From contig JAABRW010000458.1 in NCBI GenBank assembly GCA_011390695.1, forward strand, positions 1-8,315: DNA of 8,315 nucleotides, in the 5' to 3' direction. The notes beneath the pieces are model-generated. The model made no database searches, was not told the origin of the DNA, and saw only the letters and a list, made by a program, of their open reading frames with translations. The stretch is from Desulfotignum sp. Its GTDB lineage: Bacteria > Desulfobacterota > Desulfobacteria > Desulfobacterales > Desulfobacteraceae. Numbering within the stretch: position 1 is the first letter of the stretch; each line of letters starts with the position of its first letter. Of the stretch, positions 1-5,427 are shown in pieces. A program made the position numbers and the translations under genes.

Positions 1-32
1 CAGCTGCCGGCCAAATGGAAAATTTCAGATGA
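1..32 (+). CDS. 3' end of an unidentified upstream gene (partial)
   Basis: The frame beginning at base 3 reads AAGQMENFR and stops at TGA 30-32. That stop overlaps the mutY start as ATGA (29-32), the same junction seen between mutY and the next gene at 1162-1165, which suggests an operon entering from the left. Only nine complete codons are visible, so no product can be named. The other two forward frames are also open here, so this is an inference from the overlap geometry. Confidence 0.3.
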   Translation, partial: AAGQMENFR

Positions 33-1165
33 CCCATCCAAAACCCAAAATAAACAAACAGATCCCCGGCTTTGCCTTTGCAGACATTGCCTTGATCCGA
101 AAAACCCTTGTGCACTGGTACAACACCCACCACAGGGACCTGCCCTGGCGGGAAAGTTGCGACCCTTACCGCATCTGGGTATCAGAGGTGATGCTCCAGC
201 AGACACAGGTAAAAACAGCCGTGCCCTATTTTCTCGCCTTTGTGGACAGGTTTCCCACCCTGGAAAGTCTGGCCCGGGCGGAGCTGGAAAAGGTGCTCAA
301 ATCCTGGGAAGGGCTGGGGTATTATGCCAGGGCCAGAAACCTGCACAAGGCAGCCCAGCAGGTGATACAGGAAATGGACGGCCGCATCCCAGACCGGTTT
401 TCCGATTTCAAAGCCCTGCCCGGAGTGGGGGATTATATTGCATCAGCCGTGATGAGCATGGCATTCAACCAGGTCCAGGCGGTGGTGGATGCCAATGTAA
501 AACGGGTACTGGCACGGCTGTTATGCCTGGATATCCCGGTGAACCAGTCATCTGCACACACCCGATTCAAGGCCATTGCAGACACCCTTGTGGACCGGAC
601 AGATCCGGGAGGTTTCAACCAGGCCCTCATGGAACTGGGGGCCCTGGTCTGCACACCGGCGGTTCCTGACTGCGGCAGCTGTCCCCTGGCACACCACTGC
701 CTGGCCCTTGCCGGCAGACGGGTTTCGGTCTTTCCTCTGCGGCTGAAAGCAAAAAAAATTCCCTGCCACCGCATCAGCACCGGCATTGTCATAAAAGAGG
801 GCAGCGTCCTGGTAACCAGAAGAAAACTGGACGGCCTGCTGGGAGGATTATGGGAATTTCCCGGGGGCAAAAGAAAAAACAAGGAAAGTGCAGAAGATGC
901 CTGCATCAGGGAAATCAAAGAAGAAACCGGCCTGGATGTCAGAATTGTTTCGTTTCTGACCCATGTCCGGCATGCCTATACCCATTTTAAGATTGAAATG
1001 GATGTGTTTTATTGTGATTATATATCAGGGGATGTGGTATTGGACGGCCCCATCGACCACCAGTGGATTGCTTTTGAAAACATCCACAGACTTGCTTTTC
1101 CAACAGCCAACCGCAAATTCATCCCTTTGATTGACCCGTCCGTAATATACGGAAACCTGTTATGA
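29..1165 (+). CDS. mutY: A/G-specific adenine DNA glycosylase MutY with intact Nudix-type C-terminal domain
   Basis: Removes adenine mispaired with 8-oxoguanine in base excision repair. The 378 residues fit the family. Residues 25-230 form the HhH-GPD glycosylase core: the SEVMLQQTQV motif carries the expected catalytic Glu53, the helix-hairpin-helix is LPGVGDY (130-136), and catalytic Asp154 lies in VDANVKRV. The 4Fe-4S cluster ligands are Cys208, 215, 218 and 224 (Cx6Cx2Cx5C). The C-terminal MutT-like domain (about 248-370) contains HAYTH (315-319), at the position of the 8-oxoG-reading FSH motif. Unlike MutYs in which this domain is degenerate, it has a full Nudix signature (Gly280, Glu286, Arg294-Glu295, Glu298-Glu299, Gly301). 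The ATG at 29 overlaps an upstream stop as ATGA and leaves a short N-terminal extension. The gene overlaps the following CDF gene by 4 bases. Identity is secure; Nudix hydrolase activity is only possible. Confidence 0.96.
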   Translation: MTHPKPKINKQIPGFAFADIALIRKTLVHWYNTHHRDLPWRESCDPYRIWVSEVMLQQTQVKTAVPYFLAFVDRFPTLESLARAELEKVLKSWEGLGYYARARNLHKAAQQVIQEMDGRIPDRFSDFKALPGVGDYIASAVMSMAFNQVQAVVDANVKRVLARLLCLDIPVNQSSAHTRFKAIADTLVDRTDPGGFNQALMELGALVCTPAVPDCGSCPLAHHCLALAGRRVSVFPLRLKAKKIPCHRISTGIVIKEGSVLVTRRKLDGLLGGLWEFPGGKRKNKESAEDACIREIKEETGLDVRIVSFLTHVRHAYTHFKIEMDVFYCDYISGDVVLDGPIDHQWIAFENIHRLAFPTANRKFIPLIDPSVIYGNLL

Positions 1166-2043
1166 CCACACAGAACCAGACCAGAAAAAATATTGAAAAA
1201 GTCACCTGGATCGGCCTTTGGACCAATGTGCTCCTGGCCCTGATCAAGCTGATCATGGGTATTGCAGGCAGCAGCCAGGCAGTGGTGGCAGATGCCATGC
1301 ACAGTTTTTCCGATACCGGATCAGATCTGGTGATCCTGTTCGGTGTCCGGTACTGGACAGCCCCGCCTGATGCATGCCATCCCTTCGGCCACCAGAAAAT
1401 CGAGTCCTTTGTCACCATTTCCATCAGCCTGATCCTGCTTGGTGTGGCCGCCGGCATCGGGTATAACGCTATCCTTTGCCTGATGCATCCTGTGGAAACA
1501 AAACTGCACCCAATGGTGATTTTCGCTCCTGTCCTGTCTGTTATTGTCAAAGAGATCCTTTTCAGAATCACTTATAAAGCCGGGGTAAAAAACCGGGCAT
1601 CTTCCCTTAAAGCCAATGCCTGGCACCACCGGACAGATGCATTGTCGTCCATTCCGGTCCTGGTGGCGGTGACAGCCGGCCTCATCAATCCGAAACTGGC
1701 TTTTCTGGACCCGGTGGGTGCCATCCTGGTCTCGGTTTTCATCATCAAGGCAGGGCTTGGGATCCTGGGGGGCAGTATAGCGGAACTGGTGGATGCAGGC
1801 ATGTCCCAGCAGGAGATGGCACGTATCCGCGTCCTTATCGAAAATATTCCCCATGTCAGAGGGGTGCACAGGCTCAGATCCAGGAAAACAGGAGGCGGAT
1901 TTTATATTGACCTGCACCTTGAGGTGGACGGCCGGATCACTGTGCAGCAGGGCCATGACATCTCCGAGACAGTAAAAGAAACCCTGATGAAAACCAAACA
2001 CAATATCCTCGAGGTGATGGTTCACCTGGAACCGGTACAGTAA
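1162..2043 (+). CDS. Cation diffusion facilitator (CDF) family metal efflux transporter
   Basis: Inner-membrane divalent metal/proton antiporter of 293 residues, the usual CDF length. Hydrophobic helices lie near 14-36, 40-62, 83-106, 116-134, 160-176 and 182-204. The transport-site ligands expected from the family are visible: His47 and Asp51 in helix 2 (DAMHSFSD) and His155 and Asp159 in helix 5 (HHRTD). This HD-HD pattern is typical of zinc-type CDFs, whereas Mn-type members usually carry Asp pairs. A second conserved motif, HPFGHQKIE (73-81), follows helix 2. The C-terminal cytoplasmic dimerisation domain (about 212-293) has VHRLRSRKTGGGFYIDLHLEV-like CDF character. There is no His-rich loop, so specificity (Zn, Fe, Co, Cd) is uncertain. 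The ATG overlaps the mutY stop (ATGA) with GGAAA at 1151-1155 as ribosome site, so it is probably co-translated with mutY. Confidence 0.93.
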   Translation: MTTQNQTRKNIEKVTWIGLWTNVLLALIKLIMGIAGSSQAVVADAMHSFSDTGSDLVILFGVRYWTAPPDACHPFGHQKIESFVTISISLILLGVAAGIGYNAILCLMHPVETKLHPMVIFAPVLSVIVKEILFRITYKAGVKNRASSLKANAWHHRTDALSSIPVLVAVTAGLINPKLAFLDPVGAILVSVFIIKAGLGILGGSIAELVDAGMSQQEMARIRVLIENIPHVRGVHRLRSRKTGGGFYIDLHLEVDGRITVQQGHDISETVKETLMKTKHNILEVMVHLEPVQ

Positions 2044-2084
2044 AATCCTGGAATAAAACAGGGTCCATACCTGTCATATTATAA

Positions 2085-2098
2085 AAAGCAATTGCTTT
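2085..2098. repeat. 14-base perfect palindrome, possible operator
   Basis: AAAGCAATTGCTTT reads identically on both strands, centred between 2091 and 2092. It overlaps the weak TTGCTT -35 candidate, where a dimeric repressor could act. No regulator is assigned. Confidence 0.4.
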
Positions 2099-2101
2099 GA
2101 T

Positions 2102-2147
2102 TCATATCCTGATTATCTTAGATTCAGGAGGCAAAGTCAGGATATGA
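2102..2147 (+). promoter_or_regulatory. 11-bp inverted repeat enclosing and overlapping the sigma gene ribosome binding site
   Basis: TCATATCCTGA (2102-2112) is the exact reverse complement of TCAGGATATGA (2137-2147). The 24-base loop contains AGGAGG (2126-2131). The start-proximal ribosome site AGGA (2139-2142, 9 bases before the ATG) lies in the 3' arm and would be paired in the hairpin. The core TCCTGA (2107-2112) could instead pair with TCAGGA at 2124-2129, giving a competing 6-bp stem that frees the proximal site. It may be an RNA switch or a DNA operator; the repeats are certain and the function is inferred. Confidence 0.5.
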
Positions 2148-2151
2148 TGAT

Positions 2152-2730
2152 ATGGTATTGAAAACAAAAACAGATAAAAAGCAGTTTAAAAAGCTGACAT
2201 ATCCCCATATGAAGCTTTTATACAATGTTGCTCTTAAATACACCGGCAATGTATTTGATGCGGAAGATATTGTTCAGGAAACATTTATGATGGCTTATCA
2301 CAAATTTTCCCAGCTCAAGGATCCGTCCAAATGCAAGTCCTGGCTGTTGAGAATTCTGCGCAATAATTTTTTAAAAACCTGCCAGAAAGACAATGCCAGG
2401 CAACAGCTTCAGAAAAGCGACTACATTGCGGTCCTCAAATCTGAAACACAAAAAAAGGGAGCTGACAAACTGCTGGAACAGGCAGTTAACACCAGGATAG
2501 TGAATGATGCCATTGACCAGCTGCCCATAAAATACAAAGAAATTTTGATCTTGTATTATATGGATGATATGCTGTACAAAGATATTGCCAAAACCCTTGA
2601 TATTCCCATTGGAACGGTGATGTCCAGATTGAACAGGGCAAAAGAGGCATTAAAGGTAAAATTGTTGAAACAATTAAAAGACAGCAGGGAAAACAGCCCC
2701 CATATAAACAATAACCCGGAACATATCTGA
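2152..2730 (+). CDS. ECF-type RNA polymerase sigma factor
   Basis: An alternative sigma factor that directs RNA polymerase to a dedicated promoter set. It has 192 residues with only the two domains of the ECF group. Region 2 (about 12-78) includes the core-binding/-10 segment around DAEDIVQETF (36-45), followed by SWLLRILRNNF (63-73). Region 4 (about 115-170) has a helix-turn-helix over 141-167 (LYKDIAKTLDIPIGTVMSRL). A Lys/Gln-rich linker (78-112) joins them, with no region 1.1 or 3. The ATG at 2152 is chosen because it is the first start after an in-frame TAG (2119-2121) and has AGGA at 2139-2142. The next gene begins 3 bases after the stop and encodes a probable anti-sigma. A hand count over 2161-2700 gives about 39% G+C, well below sampled flanking genes (about 55-63%). 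The exact ECF group is not assigned. Confidence 0.92.
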   Translation: MVLKTKTDKKQFKKLTYPHMKLLYNVALKYTGNVFDAEDIVQETFMMAYHKFSQLKDPSKCKSWLLRILRNNFLKTCQKDNARQQLQKSDYIAVLKSETQKKGADKLLEQAVNTRIVNDAIDQLPIKYKEILILYYMDDMLYKDIAKTLDIPIGTVMSRLNRAKEALKVKLLKQLKDSRENSPHINNNPEHI

Positions 2731-2733
2731 CCC

Positions 2734-3039
2734 ATGAACTGTAATGACTTTTTTATCTGGCTGCAGAACCGGTCTGTGCACAAGCAGACCAGGGATCCCG
2801 GCATACTGGGCCACATCCAGGAATGTGACGTCTGCAGACAATTATATGACATGGACACCTGCCTTGAGGCCTGCATCCAGCAGTCTTTTGCCCTGCAGAA
2901 ACTGCCGGCAGGGCTTGCCCAAAAGATCAACCACCACATTGATGAAGCGGTTTTCTCACATCCGGAGCACTTTTCCCGGTCAACCCCCTGGGATCCTCCT
3001 GAAGACAATGGGTCCCCGGATAGGTCCGTCAAAAAATGA
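2734..3039 (+). CDS. Soluble zinc-binding (ZAS/zf-HC2-like) anti-sigma factor
   Basis: The likely cytoplasmic antagonist of the sigma factor encoded just upstream. The 101-residue protein shows Cys3-x23-His27-x3-Cys31-x2-Cys34, the ligand spacing of zinc anti-sigma (ZAS) domains such as RsrA and ChrR. Two further cysteines (43, 47) lie close by and could take part in thiol redox chemistry. The C-terminal part (65-101) is polar, contains His67, His68, His76 and His79, and has no hydrophobic stretch long enough to cross the membrane, so the protein should be soluble. It starts 3 bases after the sigma stop with only a weak upstream GGA, so translation probably depends on coupling to the sigma gene. 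The motif and position are seen directly; the sensed signal (oxidant, metal or other) is inferred. Overall similarity beyond the motif was not tested. Confidence 0.82.
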   Translation: MNCNDFFIWLQNRSVHKQTRDPGILGHIQECDVCRQLYDMDTCLEACIQQSFALQKLPAGLAQKINHHIDEAVFSHPEHFSRSTPWDPPEDNGSPDRSVKK

Positions 3040-3157
3040 ACCATCATCCCCGCCTGGTGAAAGCTTGTATTTGGTATTGAAAATTACTACCACAATGTGA
3101 TATGAATCATTTATATACAGCTTCTATATATTGACAAATCCAAAGAAAAGGACTGTT
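3040..3157. other. Intergenic region between the anti-sigma and MOSC genes
   Basis: 118 bases, A+T-rich in the right half. It holds a plausible promoter (3077-3106), the element GATATGAATCA (3099-3109), which is the reverse complement of 2098-2108, and the AAGGA ribosome site (3148-3152) of the MOSC gene. No hairpin followed by a T-run was found after the anti-sigma stop. Confidence 0.6.
3077..3106 (+). promoter_or_regulatory. Candidate sigma-70-type promoter for the MOSC gene
   Basis: TTGAAA (3077-3082) matches the -35 consensus at five of six positions, and TATGAA (3101-3106) matches the -10 at four of six, with an 18-base spacer. Transcription would start near 3113. The repeated element GATATGAATCA overlaps the -10. 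It is a prediction by eye only. Confidence 0.4.
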
Positions 3158-3589
3158 GTGAAAATAGTTTCCATTGCCGTAAGCAAAAAAAAAGGCACCA
3201 CCAAACTGTGCACTGATCAGGCGGAACTGGTGGAAAACCATGGCATCAAAGGGGATGCCCATGCCGGGGACTGGCACCGGCAGCTCAGTTTTCTGGCTGC
3301 TGAAAGCATTGACGCGGCCAGTAGCAAAGATTTTGTACTGCATTTCGGAGATTTTGCTGAAAACATTGCCACCACCGGTATTGACTGGAAAAATCAGAAA
3401 ATCGGTCAGCAGGTACGGCTCGGAGACACAGCCCTGGTGGAAATCACCCAGATCGGAAAAGAATGCCACAAAAAATGTGCCATTTTTTACCGCACCGGAG
3501 ACTGCATCATGCCCAAAGAAGGGGTGTTCGCAAAAATTCTTACCGGCGGAACCATCCGGGTGGGTGATGCAGTAACCCTTGTGAAATAA
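3158..3589 (+). CDS. Stand-alone MOSC-domain protein
   Basis: A small single-domain MOSC (molybdenum cofactor sulfurase C-terminal) protein, a family that binds or handles sulfur and the molybdenum or tungsten cofactor. From GTG 3158 it has 143 residues. Family features are GIKGDAHAG (29-37), the Gly/Asp-rich FGDFAENI (63-70), IGQQVRLGDT (82-91), and the Cys segment ECHKKCAIFYRTGDC (102-116) followed by PKEGVFAKIL. The conserved cysteines are the likely sulfur or metal site. The GTG is preferred over TTG 3131 because AAGGA (3148-3152) sits 5 bases before it, TTG has no ribosome site, and the sequence then begins MKIVSIAVSKKKG as expected for the domain. A nine-base A run (3185-3193) encodes Lys10-12. 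Tungsto- or molybdoenzyme maturation in an anaerobe is plausible, but no cofactor genes adjoin it. Confidence 0.87.
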   Translation: MKIVSIAVSKKKGTTKLCTDQAELVENHGIKGDAHAGDWHRQLSFLAAESIDAASSKDFVLHFGDFAENIATTGIDWKNQKIGQQVRLGDTALVEITQIGKECHKKCAIFYRTGDCIMPKEGVFAKILTGGTIRVGDAVTLVK

Positions 3590-3693
3590 CAGACACCAGA
3601 ACCATTTAAGCCCATTTTCAGATGCTTTTCCTGCGCCGGCAGGCCGGCATATATCTGTACAACATTTAATCCCTGGATACGAAAGAGATTTTC
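3590..3693. other. Intergenic region before the YcaO gene
   Basis: 104 bases. GCCGG (3635-3639) and CCGGC (3644-3648) can form a 5-bp stem with a CAGG loop, and CCTGC (3630-3634) with GCAGG (3639-3643) forms a competing one. Neither is followed by a T tract, so this is not a clear terminator. TTTAAT (3665-3670) resembles a -10 box but lacks a good -35. AAGAG (3683-3687) is the ribosome site for the next gene. No small precursor-peptide gene is visible. Confidence 0.5.
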
Positions 3694-5421
3694 ATGACAT
3701 ATACAATCGAACTCAAGGATGCGGTAAAAGGCTACACCTATGATCAGGATAAAATCATGTCCCCGGAAAAGACCGTGGCCCGGTTCAAAGAAAAAGCTGC
3801 CACCTCCCGCCTGAATATTCTGAACCAGACCCGCCGCATTGACAACGGCCGTTTGGACATACCGGTTTTTTTCAGTGAATGCGGTACAGATGCCAGGCAG
3901 GTTATCGGCACCAATAAGCAGATGGGAAAAGGCGGCACCCCTGCCCAGTCAGAAGCCAGTGCTGTTATGGAGCTGGCGGAACGTTTCAGCTTTTTTTCCT
4001 TTGTGAACAAAAAAAGCAATTTCCTTTCTGCCCGGGCAGAGGAACTCGGGGAAAACATTCTGCCCTTTGACCAGATCATCCGGTCCGTGCATGACGATCC
4101 AGCTGATGCCCACAGGGTAAGACCCATATTCAACAGCCTGAACCTGCAGTGGACCAGAGGATATAACCTGACCCGGGAACAGGAGGTGCTGATCCCCTTT
4201 ACCTGGTTTTACATGATCAATGAATTCAACGGGCCCTGTGCCGGCAACTGCAATGAAGAGGCATTGATCCAGGGTATCTGCGAACTGGTGGAGCGGCACA
4301 CCTCTTCTCTGGTGAGCCACGGAAAACTTGCTGTCCCGGGCATCCGTCTGGACACCTTTACCGATCCGCTGGTAAAAGAGCTGCTGGCCAAATACAGAAA
4401 CTGCGGCATCCAGGTGCATGCCTCAGATTTTTCCCTGGATACAGGCATTCCCACCATTGCGGTTCTGGCCTGGGATCCTGCCACGTTTCCGGAAAAAAGC
4501 GAAATCGTGTGGACTGCAGGCACTGCGCCTGATCCCCAGAAAGCCATGGGCCGTGCCCTGACCGAGGTGGCCCAGCTGGCAGGGGATTTCAATTCCGGAT
4601 CAAGTTATGTGGCCTCGGGTCTGCCCAAATTCACCGACATTGCCGATGCAGCCTTTATCACCCATCCTGAAACCATGAAGGACCTGGCCGATCTGCCGAA
4701 TCTGTCAGACCCCAACATCCGGGTGGAGGTGGAAAACCTCATTGCCACACTGGGCAGCAAAGGATATGAGATCCTGGCCATTGACACCCGGCACCCGGAC
4801 CTGGACATCCCGGCCTTTTACACCATCATGCCGGGGGCCCACTTCAGGGAACGGGCAGTATCCGCCAGCGTGGGGATGTTTTCAGCCAGACTCATCACCG
4901 AAACCCTGGATCCTGTCCAGGCCCTGGACAAACTGGATGCCCTGGAGCAGGCCCTGCCGGAAAAATATTACACCAGTTTTTACAAAGGACTGGTATACAA
5001 TGCACTGGGTGACCTTCACACGGCCCTGGAGGCATTTGAAACCGCCCTGGAAAGAGACCCGGTCCCAATGAACCTGCCGGACATCTGTTCCCACATGGGG
5101 GCCTGCCTCAAGGATATGGGCCTGTATGAAAGGGCGGTCGCTGTCTGCGAAAAAGGACTGGCTGTTGATTCCCAGCGGCCGGACCTGCTCAACACCATGG
5201 GGGTCTGCCATTTTATGCAAAAAAACCACCACAAAGCCATTTCCTGTTTTGAAAATGCCCTGGAGGTTGACCCGTCAGAGGCCATCAACTATGCCAATAT
5301 CGGTTCCAATTACCGGGAACTGGGGGAAACTGCACTGGCGATAAAATACTATGAAATGGCCCTTGAAATCGATCCGACCATTGACTTTGCCAGGGATAAT
5401 ATAAAAAAACTCAAAGGATGA
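3694..5421 (+). CDS. YcaO-domain ATP-dependent enzyme with C-terminal TPR array
   Basis: YcaO enzymes use ATP to phosphorylate a peptide backbone amide, leading to azoline, amidine or thioamide formation. Here the substrate is unknown. Of 575 residues, about 60-400 form the YcaO domain. ATP/Mg-binding signatures are GKG (78-80), SAVMELAER (89-97, with Ser89, Glu93, Glu96), NEEALIQGICELVER (187-201, with Glu188, Glu189, Glu197, Glu200, Arg201) and RALTEVAQ (287-294). The Pro-rich C-terminus of azoline-forming YcaOs is absent. Residues about 424-561 contain four TPR units ending in ERDP, (A)VDS, EVDP and EIDP, a likely client-binding or dimerisation platform. Total length is close to E. coli YcaO (about 586), which has been linked with RimO to methylthiolation of ribosomal protein S12. 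No TfuA, E1-like partner, dehydrogenase or precursor gene adjoins it. The start has AAGAG 6 bases upstream. It converges with rlmN with a 6-base gap. Confidence 0.93.
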   Translation: MTYTIELKDAVKGYTYDQDKIMSPEKTVARFKEKAATSRLNILNQTRRIDNGRLDIPVFFSECGTDARQVIGTNKQMGKGGTPAQSEASAVMELAERFSFFSFVNKKSNFLSARAEELGENILPFDQIIRSVHDDPADAHRVRPIFNSLNLQWTRGYNLTREQEVLIPFTWFYMINEFNGPCAGNCNEEALIQGICELVERHTSSLVSHGKLAVPGIRLDTFTDPLVKELLAKYRNCGIQVHASDFSLDTGIPTIAVLAWDPATFPEKSEIVWTAGTAPDPQKAMGRALTEVAQLAGDFNSGSSYVASGLPKFTDIADAAFITHPETMKDLADLPNLSDPNIRVEVENLIATLGSKGYEILAIDTRHPDLDIPAFYTIMPGAHFRERAVSASVGMFSARLITETLDPVQALDKLDALEQALPEKYYTSFYKGLVYNALGDLHTALEAFETALERDPVPMNLPDICSHMGACLKDMGLYERAVAVCEKGLAVDSQRPDLLNTMGVCHFMQKNHHKAISCFENALEVDPSEAINYANIGSNYRELGETALAIKYYEMALEIDPTIDFARDNIKKLKG

Positions 5422-5427
5422 TACCTG

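Larger units (their letters stand above)
2044..2151. promoter_or_regulatory. Control region upstream of the sigma factor gene
   Basis: This 108-base gap is A+T-rich and crowded with symmetry: a perfect 14-base palindrome (2085-2098), an 11-base inverted repeat (2102-2112/2137-2147) and three TCAGGA units in both orientations. A housekeeping-like promoter could be TTGCTT (2092-2097) and TATCTT (2114-2119) with a 16-base spacer, but the -35 is weak. An alternative ECF-like pair is GGAAT (2050-2054) and TCATA (2074-2078), one base longer in spacing than the E. coli sigma-E pattern. No convincing terminator for the upstream CDF gene was found. Confidence 0.4.

Noticed and set aside
157..669. Second plus-strand open frame within mutY, Gly/Pro/Arg-rich
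   Set aside because: Low-complexity composition typical of a shifted frame; the mutY frame carries all catalytic and iron-sulfur residues.
1162..2043. Magnetosome CDF (MamB/MamM) identity
   Set aside because: No other magnetosome genes nearby, and the HD-HD site fits general zinc-type CDFs.
2058..2074. Possible terminator after the CDF gene (ACAGG/CCTGT stem)
   Set aside because: Only 5 bp with a 7-base loop and no T-run after it.
3630..3648. G+C-rich hairpin after the MOSC gene as a terminator
   Set aside because: Two competing 5-bp stems, both followed by CATATATCTG rather than a T tract.
3694..5421. TOMM (azole peptide) biosynthetic cluster around YcaO
   Set aside because: No precursor peptide, cyclodehydratase partner, dehydrogenase or transporter adjoins, and the C-terminus is TPR rather than Pro-rich.
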